61,024 nucleotides of DNA, taken from CAZFER01 sp964517495. GTDB taxonomy: Bacteria; Hinthialibacterota; Hinthialibacteria; Hinthialibacterales; Hinthialibacteraceae. Within the stretch, counting starts at the first letter, position 1. Every line of letters begins with the position of its first letter. Where the stretch lies: the NCBI GenBank assembly GCA_964517495.1, contig CAZFER010000035.1, forward strand, positions 1 through 61,024, read 5' to 3'. The notes below the pieces were generated by a model. It worked only from the letters and a program-made list of their open reading frames with translations, searched no databases and was not told the DNA's origin. The translations under genes were made by a program, and so were the position numbers. This document shows, piece after piece, positions 35,175-44,341 of the stretch.

Positions 35175-37517
35175 ATGGGTATCAAAACAATCGGTTTTCT
35201 AATTCTATGTATCTTTAGTATTGGGGAGGGACAACTCAGCCTGTCTCAAGATATGGCCCCCACCGTTCCACCGAAACAGGGAGAATCACCTATTGAAATT
35301 ATCCGTGGTGATGTGGATTATGATTTTGATCATATGATCCTGACTGTCACCCCAGGGACCGATGACGCCGCCACCTTGAATTACAAACAAAAATCCATTA
35401 CCGCCAACCATCTCACCTATGATGTAAACACCGAAATCCTCGACGCTACAGGCAATGTCCGATTGTGGGATCAAGGCGCCATTTTGCAAGGTGAACGATT
35501 GAAATTCAACTTTCGTATTCAATCAGCCACCTTATATAAGGTTAAAAACTCTGAAATTGCCGATGGTGTGTTTTTTGCGGGTGAAAAATTAACCTATTAT
35601 GAATTACCCGCAGACAAAGTAAAACATGGCACCCAGGAACGTGAATTTACCCTTTTTGATGGAACCGTCACCACCAATGATAAACCTTACCCCTATTACC
35701 ATGTTGAATATGATAAACTGAGGATTCAACCCAACACCCGCTTTTGGGTGTATAACATGCTCTTCGTGGCCAATAATATCCCGATGGGATATTTTCCCTT
35801 TTTTTCGCGATCACTGGCAGAAAGCCGCTTAACCTACTACTTTGACGTTGGCTACTATAACAATCTTGGGACCATTGCCTTCAACCGTATTAATTACAAA
35901 GTTTCTGATGAATATCAATTTGATCTCATGGGGGATTATTCAACCAAAATCGGTATCGGAAAGGGTGCTCGTTTTCGTTTTGATGTTGAAGGAGATTACA
36001 GCCCCAAAGGCTACTTGTATGGTTATCATTTGGATCAGGAAGCGCCGGATAATGACCGTATCTTTGATGGTGATGACCGTTACCACATTTCAGGTCAGTA
36101 CGAACAGGATATCCCTTATGACATGCGGTTCACAGCGCGTGGACATAAACTTTCCGATTCAGAATATCGCTGGGATTTTCGCCATCCCGAAAAAATTCGG
36201 GAGAGTGATGTACGACAGAGCGAAGTGGATTCGGTTTCGTTTTTCAATCTCTCCAAACGGTGGGAGGATCAATCTGCGCGTATTACCTATGCTTCGCGTT
36301 TTGATCCATTTTATTACAACGGCTTGCCCTATGTAGAGCGGGAACCGCAAATTCATTTTGAGCAATACCCCATGCAACTCTTCGATTCAGGCTTTTATGC
36401 CGATGCCCGGCTTGATTATGGGCGTTATCGCCGCGAAGAAGGCAATACCTTTCCCCTGAACGAAACCACGCTCTTCGATCGCACCAATTATGTGGATGAA
36501 GTGGATCGTTATGACGCTGAATTAAGATTCGCCTATCCGTATTCCATCCCCTCATGGGTATTTATGAAACCGTGGGTTGGTATTCGCGGTACCCATTATC
36601 AGGATCCCTCGCGGTGGGTGGATGATCCCACCTTGCCGGGCTATCAATTGCAGGAATACAGTTTTGATTCAGAAACCCGTGCCATGCTGGAAGGTGGATT
36701 GGAACTTTCAACACGGCGCACCTACGAATTTGATCCGTTTCTTGATCGATACCAGCGAATGCGCACCGTGCTCGAGCCGGTGATTGAATATAGTTATTTC
36801 CATCCGGATAACTCACTGGAGGATATTAGTTCTGGCCCAGGGATTCGCTTCCCATACATAGATCCGACTGATGAAATCCGCTTTAAAATGCACCGAGTTT
36901 CCGCTTTGCTCAAAAGCCGGATTCAGGGTAAAAATGCGGCGGGTATATCCAGCGATTTTGCCTATTTCGCGGCAGGAGTTTCCTACGATCAAATCACTGA
37001 AGATAATCTTCGGTTTGATAACTTTGAATTTTTCGATGATCCCGCCGATCATAACGACTATCGTTTTTCCGATTTGATTGAGGAATTCAGCATCAATCCC
37101 ACAACCTGGCTGTCCCTGGGGAATACGCTTCGCTATGATGTGGATGATGGGGTGATTCGCTCGGCATTCTACTACTCCAACATCAATCCAATCGATCGCC
37201 TCCAACTCAGTTTGGGATACTATACCTACCGCTATCCATTTATTGATGTGGAAGAACAACAGGATGCCACCCTGCGGCTGCTGTTTGATGTTTCCAAAAA
37301 ATGGCAACTTTATTACGCCTCCCGCTTTGATTTGGATCAATCAACCTTCCGCGTCAACCGAATTGGCTTGATGCGGGATATGTATGATTTCTTTGTTTTA
37401 ATCGAAGTCGAACATGAAGAGCACCCCACCTTGGGCGAGGATTTATCCTTCAACTTCAGTATCCGATTCTGGGGTATCGGAGGCCGACAAGGCCGCGACG
37501 CACCCTTGCGGTTTTAG
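35175..37517 (+). CDS. lptD: LptD-like LPS-assembly outer-membrane protein
   Basis: A 780-residue exported protein. A signal peptide (TIGFLILCIFSIGEGQLSLS) is followed by an OstA/LptA-like periplasmic beta domain (ITANHLTYDVNTEILDATGNVRLWDQGAILQGERLKF) to about residue 150. From 200 on are alternating aromatic strands of a large outer-membrane barrel (PYYHVEYDKLRIQ, YFPFFSRSLAESRLTYYFDVGYY, GISSDFAYFAAGVSYDQI). It ends in an aromatic-rich strand with terminal Phe (APLRF), typical of BAM substrates. LptD inserts LPS in the outer leaflet with LptE. Cysteines that form disulfides in E. coli LptD are nearly absent here. Confidence 0.88.
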   Translation: MGIKTIGFLILCIFSIGEGQLSLSQDMAPTVPPKQGESPIEIIRGDVDYDFDHMILTVTPGTDDAATLNYKQKSITANHLTYDVNTEILDATGNVRLWDQGAILQGERLKFNFRIQSATLYKVKNSEIADGVFFAGEKLTYYELPADKVKHGTQEREFTLFDGTVTTNDKPYPYYHVEYDKLRIQPNTRFWVYNMLFVANNIPMGYFPFFSRSLAESRLTYYFDVGYYNNLGTIAFNRINYKVSDEYQFDLMGDYSTKIGIGKGARFRFDVEGDYSPKGYLYGYHLDQEAPDNDRIFDGDDRYHISGQYEQDIPYDMRFTARGHKLSDSEYRWDFRHPEKIRESDVRQSEVDSVSFFNLSKRWEDQSARITYASRFDPFYYNGLPYVEREPQIHFEQYPMQLFDSGFYADARLDYGRYRREEGNTFPLNETTLFDRTNYVDEVDRYDAELRFAYPYSIPSWVFMKPWVGIRGTHYQDPSRWVDDPTLPGYQLQEYSFDSETRAMLEGGLELSTRRTYEFDPFLDRYQRMRTVLEPVIEYSYFHPDNSLEDISSGPGIRFPYIDPTDEIRFKMHRVSALLKSRIQGKNAAGISSDFAYFAAGVSYDQITEDNLRFDNFEFFDDPADHNDYRFSDLIEEFSINPTTWLSLGNTLRYDVDDGVIRSAFYYSNINPIDRLQLSLGYYTYRYPFIDVEEQQDATLRLLFDVSKKWQLYYASRFDLDQSTFRVNRIGLMRDMYDFFVLIEVEHEEHPTLGEDLSFNFSIRFWGIGGRQGRDAPLRF

Positions 37518-37995
37518 GGATGATTTTAGTTTGGTAAAGAACCTTCATAAACTTGATACATCACGAAGTTTTAATTTCCCTTCCCTTTCTCCTTTCAATA
37601 ACCTGATGGCGTTTAATGACTGACCAAATAATATACATGATCATTATATTTAGTTGATTATTTATATTACATATAATTAAATAGCTGTATTTATAAACTT
37701 TTTTTGTTTTTTTTATTGACAGCATATAATTTTTATTCTAATATATAATCAAATTTAAATTCATTTCTTTTATAAGATGACTGAGTTTTCTCTTTCTTAC
37801 ATGATTTCATTTTTGTAAGTAATGTTATTTCAAGGGATAAGTGTAAATCACACTCGTAAGTGATTAATATTTATACATTCATTCGAATGTTCTACTGTTT
37901 AAAGAGGGTATTTTGGTTTCTTTAGTGTCGTTTCCCTATAAAGACTTTGTGATGGTTAAACGTTTTAGCTCAAATAAATCCAAGGAGTTAGGATT
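37518..37995. other. AT-rich intergenic region with promoter and long leader
   Basis: No gene is visible between lptD and the protease. The left half is very AT-rich and contains a near-consensus promoter at 37716-37744. The remaining 245 bases to the ATG would be an unusually long untranslated leader. I see no strong terminator after lptD and no recognisable riboswitch. Confidence 0.5.
37716..37744 (+). promoter_or_regulatory. Strong sigma70-type promoter
   Basis: TTGACA (37716-37721) and TAATAT (37739-37744) are spaced by exactly 17 bases within an AT-rich stretch, which favours high activity. The expected start is near 37751. Confidence 0.65.
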
Positions 37996-40584
37996 ATGAA
38001 AAACATTGGTAAGCAAAAACAATACGTTTTTCTAGCAATGTCCATGCTCATTCTAGTAATAGGATCAAACTTAAAAGCCCAAAATCCCCCACATAAAAAA
38101 CTGGATTTGAATACACTCCATCAATTTTGCGCTACACCGGATGCCGATGTGATTAAGCCACCACCCGAACCAGCTCGCTCATCTTCACCTCCAGAGGGAT
38201 GGGTTGACCTTCCTACAGCAGAGGAATTGGTTGGACCGCTCAACGAATATAGTGAAAATATACGTCCTGGATGCACAATATTTTATACGTATCCCAAGTT
38301 TTTTCGTGATGCATTGGGAACATTACGTAATGTTGATACAATTTTTGTTCGTTCGCTGGATGAGAATTGGGATTATGAAGTAAAAACGGGAATTTGGCAA
38401 TTATTTGTTCGAAATGATGGTACTTTTCAAGCTCAGCATGAAGATGATGTATTTACGTATCGGTTGGATGATATAGGCTTTGGGCAAGGTAAGTCATTCC
38501 GGTCTCTTAATTTAGGGGAAGCGAATTGGGACAATGTTGCGATAACAGGAAACACCATTCAGTGGGAGAATCTTTATCCTAATGTTGATTTAAAGGTACG
38601 TTATATCCATCATATTTTAAAAGTTGAAGTAATTGTTCGGGAAGAACTCATACAGCAAATACGTTCAAAGGTTAACAATAGCCCTATTTTAGTGAATGAT
38701 TTTCTGACCGCTCGTTTCGTAATACCTCATTTTCTGGTTCAAAGCGAAGCCTATCAAGGGGAAGAGGTTCATAATCTTTTCGATGAACCTGTTTCAGTTC
38801 ATCAAACGCTTCGGTTCGTAAAAGAAGGAAAAACCATTCATAAATTAAGACCTGTCAATGTGGAGATCGTGGACAAAAATGGAAAACCGGCAGACGAAGA
38901 TATGGGACTTATTCGAACAGGGCAATTATGGCAATTAAAGGAAAATGCTCCAGGGATTGCAGAAATGTCAGCTCATATCGGAGATTTAATGGATGCTCCA
39001 AAAGGCGATGTTGTTATCGATCCTACTACGGTGTTTATGGCCTATTGGCATATAACCAAAGATTCTGAGTTGCACCAGGATTCAGGAACCGATCGAGGGG
39101 GTTACCAATTGATGCCCTTGGATTATGATGATCGGGCGATATTTGCATTCAATATCTCTTCAATGGGGAACAATCGAGTTATAACCAATGCAAAATTAAG
39201 GACTTATGTTGATGAAAATGAAAACACATCGGATGCCCAGATGAGGGCCTATAATGTTATGGCTTCATGGAGTGAAGCGTGGGTTGATTGGTTTGATCCT
39301 TGGAATAACGATGGAGGGGATTATACCACCACAAATCAGAGTCCGATTGCAACCATCCCCGGCAATCAAGAAGATTTCTATCTGGATTTTAATGTAACGG
39401 ATGCTTTTAAAGCGCGCTATCCAAATTTCATAAGTGATTTTATTGACAAGGGATTCCTGATTCGTTTTGTAAACGACCCAGGAAATACCGTCACCTTTAC
39501 AGCGAAAGAATTGGAAGATGTCAACAAACTCCCCCGCCTGGAGGTGGAATGGGCTCAAGTACAGAGTGTTACCATTTCACCGTCTGATACCAAGCTTTAT
39601 TCTCCCCGTCAACGGACCATCACCGCGACGATAAATCCACCTGTGGCAGGGGTAACAGTGAATTTTGAAATCATTGATCCTGATGATCCAGCGGATCACA
39701 CAACGATTGATGCCTCATCAAATGGCAATGACAACATTGGACCAGCTGGAAGCATTTCTTCATCCAACGCAATTACTAATTCAAATGGTCAAGCCAGCAT
39801 AACTTTCTCTACCAACTCAAAAGTTGGAGGAGATAACTATATTGTACGTGCTTCAGTTAGCGAAACGTCTGCAGATTCACCAACAATGGTTGTATGGAGG
39901 AAATTACGCATCGAATATGATTCTATGGAAGATACCCCCATTGGATACATAGATTGGGGTCCACAGGGTAATCCTCTACGTAACCATACTATACATAATA
40001 ATTATTTAAATGGTCTTTATCATGGTTTGAATACCATTTTTGCAGATGGTTCGTATCAATCCAATCGCTGTACATTTATTACTCCTATTGTTGCTAGTAG
40101 TCCACCCGAGAACAAAACTTCTTTTGAAGAATACCTTAGCCCATCGTCATCACCTACTATGTATACGTATCATTCAACTAATCAAACCAGAGATGGTTCG
40201 CCTTATAATGAAAAATTGCACATGATTGTTGCTCATCTTCATAGTTCTCCCACTGTTAGATTAGTAGGTGGTAGAGCATGTGGTACACCGTCTGATTGTT
40301 TCTATATGTATTGGGATCTAAATCAATATTTAGTATCGGATGTAGATGATGGATATAGAAATGATCTTTGGGCAATTGCACATGAAATTGGACATACTCT
40401 TGGCCGGAGTCACCACAATAACCATGGTGACGATGATGTTGCAGGTCAATCAGGACATGATTGTATAATGACCCAGGATTATTTAGATCCACCATCCCTT
40501 AATACCAATGGTCAAATCACAAAAAGATTTGGACCTCAATGTGTACGTTCTCTTCGTAATTCAACTTATTTTACTCTTGAATAA
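37996..40584 (+). CDS. Secreted metzincin-type zinc metalloprotease with Ig-like and DNRLRE-like domains
   Basis: An 862-residue exported protein. A signal peptide (VFLAMSMLILVIGSNLKAQ) precedes a region seen in large secreted proteins (IQWENLYPNVDLKVRYIHH). A DNRLRE/CBM96-like domain spans about 345-510 (DRAIFAFNISSM, TNAKLRTYVDENEN, LDFNVTDAFKARYPN). A Big-type Ig-like domain spans 515-630 (KLYSPRQRTITATINPPVAGV, ITNSNGQASITFST). The catalytic domain follows. The zinc site is HEIGHTLGRSH: H796, E797, H800 and H806 (HExxHxxGxxH), and CIMTQD supplies a Met-turn, so it is metzincin-like. GGAG 8 bases upstream supports the start. It and the next gene share very similar ribosome-binding regions. 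Confidence 0.82.
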   Translation: MKNIGKQKQYVFLAMSMLILVIGSNLKAQNPPHKKLDLNTLHQFCATPDADVIKPPPEPARSSSPPEGWVDLPTAEELVGPLNEYSENIRPGCTIFYTYPKFFRDALGTLRNVDTIFVRSLDENWDYEVKTGIWQLFVRNDGTFQAQHEDDVFTYRLDDIGFGQGKSFRSLNLGEANWDNVAITGNTIQWENLYPNVDLKVRYIHHILKVEVIVREELIQQIRSKVNNSPILVNDFLTARFVIPHFLVQSEAYQGEEVHNLFDEPVSVHQTLRFVKEGKTIHKLRPVNVEIVDKNGKPADEDMGLIRTGQLWQLKENAPGIAEMSAHIGDLMDAPKGDVVIDPTTVFMAYWHITKDSELHQDSGTDRGGYQLMPLDYDDRAIFAFNISSMGNNRVITNAKLRTYVDENENTSDAQMRAYNVMASWSEAWVDWFDPWNNDGGDYTTTNQSPIATIPGNQEDFYLDFNVTDAFKARYPNFISDFIDKGFLIRFVNDPGNTVTFTAKELEDVNKLPRLEVEWAQVQSVTISPSDTKLYSPRQRTITATINPPVAGVTVNFEIIDPDDPADHTTIDASSNGNDNIGPAGSISSSNAITNSNGQASITFSTNSKVGGDNYIVRASVSETSADSPTMVVWRKLRIEYDSMEDTPIGYIDWGPQGNPLRNHTIHNNYLNGLYHGLNTIFADGSYQSNRCTFITPIVASSPPENKTSFEEYLSPSSSPTMYTYHSTNQTRDGSPYNEKLHMIVAHLHSSPTVRLVGGRACGTPSDCFYMYWDLNQYLVSDVDDGYRNDLWAIAHEIGHTLGRSHHNNHGDDDVAGQSGHDCIMTQDYLDPPSLNTNGQITKRFGPQCVRSLRNSTYFTLE

Positions 40585-40726
40585 TTGTTTATAATCTCGA
40601 TGCGTACCTTTTTGTCTTACTATTGTGTATCAAACTAAATTCATTATGGTATTTATAATAATAATGTAGTGTTTTGGTTTTCATTAATGAATGAACGAAT
40701 GAGATATAAATCAAGGAGTTAAGTTA

Positions 40727-41653
40727 ATGAAATGGTCGATAAACAAATATACCAATTTTTTTCAATGCAATATAAGTGCTGCTTATTTTGCTATCATACT
40801 TTTTGTGATATCCAATATGGCTGAGTCTACTGAACTCTCCCTCCCTCAAGGATTTAGCGCATTCGGATTTAACCAGGTGGAACCGGACAAACAGATTGGA
40901 ACGATCATTCTTTCTGTATCTGATTTTGAATCTGTTAAGGAAGCGACTTTTACCATTAATATGAGTCCATTTCCCATAAAATCTGTCACTCTCCTAAATC
41001 AGGACTATGAATTGGATTATTGGATTCATGATCATTTTGTTACTCTTTTTCTGTCGAACCGCTTAACCAAGCCAGCCCTTGAGCAAACAGGAAAGCCTAA
41101 ACAAGGACTGGTTGGAATCGTCGTGAGTATAAACGGCTTGGAGTTTATGGATTATGTCCCGGGATTTGGGATGTTTGTTTTTACGGACGTTGAAATCGTC
41201 GCTTTTGATGACCATCCCATCTCCAAACTAAAAATTATTCCCGGCTCATGGCAAATAATTGCTGATTTTGTTCTTCATATACCGGTTACCATAATCCAAT
41301 CGAGCAATAAACAGCCTGTATCATTAGCCAAAGTCCGCATGGTTGAACTCATCGGTGGCCCCGGTATCGAAGGTGGCACATCGATCACGGATGAAAATGG
41401 ACACGCTCAGTTTTTTTATGATCCGGATGTTGGTCTTTTATCGGAACAAGAACCGCCGGCAATGGAATGCCATCAAATTGCCGATGTTAAGGCCCTGGTC
41501 CATTTGGAACCAACAGATAACACTAATATTACTTTCGAGCCATTTGACACGATTATCGACATTCAGATCGATGAACCCAATTGCATTAGATTCAAGGAAG
41601 TCGTCATTGAAATTGACCCAAAATCGGATATATCAGACTGGTCTTTTTATTGA
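40727..41653 (+). CDS. Secreted protein with Ig/CnaB-like segment
   Basis: A 308-residue exported protein without a named family. A signal peptide (AAYFAIILFVISNMAESTE) is followed by beta-rich sequence. Residues 195-235 (KQPVSLAKVRMVELIGG, then GGTSITDENGHAQFFYDP) look like an Ig-like or CnaB-like domain with the common T.DENGHA.F strand, related in style to the Ig domain of the upstream protease. The same AAGGAGTTA ribosome-binding phrase precedes both genes, so they probably act together outside the cell or on its surface. Confidence 0.6.
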   Translation: MKWSINKYTNFFQCNISAAYFAIILFVISNMAESTELSLPQGFSAFGFNQVEPDKQIGTIILSVSDFESVKEATFTINMSPFPIKSVTLLNQDYELDYWIHDHFVTLFLSNRLTKPALEQTGKPKQGLVGIVVSINGLEFMDYVPGFGMFVFTDVEIVAFDDHPISKLKIIPGSWQIIADFVLHIPVTIIQSSNKQPVSLAKVRMVELIGGPGIEGGTSITDENGHAQFFYDPDVGLLSEQEPPAMECHQIADVKALVHLEPTDNTNITFEPFDTIIDIQIDEPNCIRFKEVVIEIDPKSDISDWSFY

Positions 41654-41710
41654 TTCATTATCCAAATATCTTTACCGGCTTGATGGAATGGAATATAAGC
41701 ATGAAAAGGC

Positions 41711-42781
41711 TTAATACCTTTTCCCCAACATATAATAATCCAACAACCCAACTCCAATCCCCAATCCGCTCACCAGGGCGTCCACAAAATTAACCACAAA
41801 CCCTTTGGCGGCAAACGCCAACCCCCGATAGCGAATTAAAAACCACTCGAACGAAGTGATAAAATAAAAGAACAGCAATCCCAAAAGGCCCACGACAAAC
41901 AGAAATACCAAATCGATAAAGGATAATCCGGCAAACAAAAGCATTAGATACGCCAACGGGATGCGTAACATGGTGTGTAATGAATTGGTTCCAAACCGCC
42001 CCTTTTGAGCGAGTGAATCCACGTCGTCATCCTTTGGAAGTGAATTCTCACTTCGGTTTCGCAGCATCAATTTAATCAAATCACGCGAACGCCGGAACTG
42101 GTTTTTTAGAAATCCCCAGCATGTCAGCTTTTTATTATGGATCACTTCCAGTGAACGATCGAGGTAAATTTTAAAGCCTTTTTTCTTTAAATTACGTCCC
42201 AATGTACGGTCTTCCACTGAGGCGGTTCGAATATTCTGATCAAACCCGCCACTGGCCAAAAAAGCCTCCCGCCTTACTGCCGTGATGGAGGTAAACGTGG
42301 TATCAATCCAATCGGGTAAACGCAAAAGGACAAAACGGTTATACAAGTTTTTATACTGAGAGAAAAAATTGGCGTAGGGACACACATCAGAAAACACCCC
42401 TTGTACCGCCGATACCGCTGGTTTGCGGAAATGCTGGGATAATCGCTGTAGCATCCGTTTTGGTACCAATACATCACTATCCGTAAATACAAGGATTTCA
42501 TTCTGTGCCGCTTCCGCCCCCTGGTTACGCGCCGAAGCCGGCCCCTGATTGGTATCATGTTGAACAACCGTTGCACCTTCCCGCTGAGCCAAGGTGGCAG
42601 TTCCATCTGTCGAAGCATCATCCACCACGATGAGTTCAAACGCCTCATCGGTCAATTGCTTCACGCTGCGCAACGTATCCGGCAAAGTGCGTTCACCGTT
42701 ATACACAGGGATGATAATCGAAAATTGCTTTGCATTTTGAGTCGTTCCATTTTCGGAGGATTGGTTCATAGTGCTTGTCAT
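41711..42781 (-). CDS. GT2 glycosyltransferase with C-terminal membrane helices
   Basis: A 356-residue family 2 enzyme. The GT-A domain shows FSIIIPVYNGERTLPDTLRS, LIVVDDASTDGTA, GPASARNQGAEAA and the metal-binding EILVFTDSDVLVP; TASVEDRTLGRNLKKKGFKI gives the ED base motif. Hydrophobic helices from about residue 250 (LAYLMLLFAGLSFIDLVFLFVVGLLGLLFFYF) anchor it. ATG 42781 comes directly after the upstream gene's stop; ATG 42769 is an alternative. Together with the GT4 gene it forms a two-gene surface-glycan operon. Confidence 0.88.
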   Translation of the reverse strand: MTSTMNQSSENGTTQNAKQFSIIIPVYNGERTLPDTLRSVKQLTDEAFELIVVDDASTDGTATLAQREGATVVQHDTNQGPASARNQGAEAAQNEILVFTDSDVLVPKRMLQRLSQHFRKPAVSAVQGVFSDVCPYANFFSQYKNLYNRFVLLRLPDWIDTTFTSITAVRREAFLASGGFDQNIRTASVEDRTLGRNLKKKGFKIYLDRSLEVIHNKKLTCWGFLKNQFRRSRDLIKLMLRNRSENSLPKDDDVDSLAQKGRFGTNSLHTMLRIPLAYLMLLFAGLSFIDLVFLFVVGLLGLLFFYFITSFEWFLIRYRGLAFAAKGFVVNFVDALVSGLGIGVGLLDYYMLGKRY

Positions 42782-42782
42782 C

Positions 42783-43913
42783 TTATGAATAACGCTCCAT
42801 CTCACATTCGTACATGGAATGAATCTTTTGCATCATCACATCCAGGGAAAAGGTCTCTTGCATACGTTGATAAGCCGCCTGGATAATACCTTCGGTTCGT
42901 TTCTTTTCGTATAACATTGTTTCGATCGCGCCTGCCAGGGCTTCAATATGATTGCCGGGCACCAGCATCCCATCACGGTTATGCTGAATAATGCTATCCA
43001 CCGCTCCAACCCGTGTACTTACCACCGGCACTTTCATTGCCATAGCTTCCAACACGGAATGAGGCATTCCCTCCGAATGGGATGAACACACAAAAAGGTC
43101 AAAAGCAGCCAGGTATGGCCGAATATCCGCCTGATAACCGGTAAAATGCACGCTTTCCTCCAATCCTAATCGCCTTGCATGCCTTTTTAATCGTCCTTCT
43201 ATAGGTCCTTCTCCAACCAGCATTAACATTGCATCGGGCAAGTGCTCTCGAATGCGTTTAAACGCCCGGATCAAGATATCATACCCTTTGATGGGCACCA
43301 ACCGCCCCGTGCTTCCTATAAGAGGTGTCGATTTGGAGATGTTAAGTGTTTTTCTAATAGAGGACGAAATTTTCTCACGATTAAAATAATCAAGATCCAA
43401 ACCGTTGGGAATGAGATAAACCTTTCGTGGTGGATCAGCCCAACCTTCAACGTATTGCTTTAACATGGGTGAGATGACTTGCAAGACACTGGCTTCACGA
43501 ATCAAACGATTGTTATACCAATGGGAAATCCATCCCCGAAAGCGATTGGTATAATCTGTCGAATTGATGTTGGGCAGTCGAATAATCCAAGGGATAGCCA
43601 ACCGCTCACTGCTCTGCCGGGCAAGGGCGTTGGAGCGCAAGCCAAAGGTATGAATTAAAGAAGCAGTCCATTTTTGGGCAATTTCCAGCAATCGATCAGA
43701 AGCTTCTTTTAAATAAAAACGGCTTGCCATGGGCAGAAATTCCGCATCAAGCCCCAATTCTTTCGCTTGACGCAACAATTCGCCTTCATTGGAAATTGCA
43801 ACAATCACAGGTTTAAACTTCGATGAATCCAACCGGCGCGCCACTTGCAGGATATGCCGTTCCACGCCGCCGTAAAAACCATCCACTCGGCACATTAAAA
43901 TTGTATCAACCAC
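42783..43913 (-). CDS. GT4 glycosyltransferase
   Basis: A 376-residue GT-B enzyme. The N-terminal half begins VDTILMCRVDGFYGGVERHILQVAR, the usual glycine-rich acceptor loop. The donor-binding half has LIGSTGRLVPIKGYDILIRAF, MLMLVGEGPIEGRLKR, VHFTGYQADIRPYLAAFDLFV and the family signature HSEGMPHSVLEAMAMKVPVVSTRVGAVDSII with the E-x7-E pair. It would extend a lipopolysaccharide, capsule or exopolysaccharide unit. It is directly upstream of the GT2 gene in the same operon. Confidence 0.92.
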   Translation of the reverse strand: MVDTILMCRVDGFYGGVERHILQVARRLDSSKFKPVIVAISNEGELLRQAKELGLDAEFLPMASRFYLKEASDRLLEIAQKWTASLIHTFGLRSNALARQSSERLAIPWIIRLPNINSTDYTNRFRGWISHWYNNRLIREASVLQVISPMLKQYVEGWADPPRKVYLIPNGLDLDYFNREKISSSIRKTLNISKSTPLIGSTGRLVPIKGYDILIRAFKRIREHLPDAMLMLVGEGPIEGRLKRHARRLGLEESVHFTGYQADIRPYLAAFDLFVCSSHSEGMPHSVLEAMAMKVPVVSTRVGAVDSIIQHNRDGMLVPGNHIEALAGAIETMLYEKKRTEGIIQAAYQRMQETFSLDVMMQKIHSMYECEMERYS

Positions 43914-44045
43914 GTTCGTTACCCCATTTCGAATTCAAAAGGAAGTATGATTTTTACATTCAAAAAATGGAAGTGGAACATGACGTAAGATTAACTTGCG
44001 AGTAAGATACAATAGATTTATTCATCGAACAGCTCAGCCTTTTGC

Positions 44046-44086
44046 AGTTCCATTCTCCTACCAGGAGTGGGAGGGATTAGGGGTGA
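44046..44086 (+). repeat. Dispersed palindromic element, family C, second locus
   Basis: Reads AGTTCCATTCTCCT, ACCAGGAGTGGGAGGG and ATTAGGGGTGA in order, matching the unit at 14021-14065 base for base over most of its length. Confidence 0.6.
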
Positions 44087-44213
44087 CTTTATTGCTAACC
44101 TTAATCCGGAACAATCTGGCGAAGGCGTGTGGGCCAAGGTCGCCCCAGATGGTAAGAAATTTATCGTAACCGTGGGTGATACCAGGAATCCACTGCTGTA
44201 TACATGCAGATAA
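44067..44213 (+). pseudogene. Short coding remnant, probable 3' end of a lost gene
   Basis: An open frame from GTG 44067 ends at TAA about 44211-44213. After leaving the family C repeat it reads like real protein (FIANLNPEQSGEGVWAKVAP, then DGKKFIVTVGDTRNP). Only about 40 codons have this character. I do not recognise the family. The repeat has apparently replaced or interrupted the rest. Confidence 0.3.
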
Positions 44214-44256
44214 CGCTCGATAAAGGGTCATCTATTTAATATAATCAATACAATTT

Positions 44257-44299
44257 AAACCTACCCTCCTTTTAAGTTATTATAAATAGGGTAGGTTTT
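44257..44299 (+). terminator. Long inverted repeat with trailing T run
   Basis: AAACCTACCCT (44257-44267) and AGGGTAGGTTT (44288-44298) are perfectly complementary over 11 bases with a 20-base loop. A short T run ends the right arm. It lies about 43 bases before the UbiB-like ATG, so it may be a terminator for the lost gene upstream or a leader structure. Confidence 0.5.
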
Positions 44300-44341
44300 C
44301 TATTAGTGGTGGGTAAAAAAGCGGATAAAAAGGGCGAACTT

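Larger units (their letters stand above)
43914..44341. other. Intergenic region with repeat, coding remnant and hairpin
   Basis: Upstream of both the GT4 gene (minus) and the UbiB-like gene (plus). It holds a family C repeat (44046-44086), a short coding-looking remnant ending at 44212, and a long inverted repeat (44257-44298). I see nothing else in it. Confidence 0.5.
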
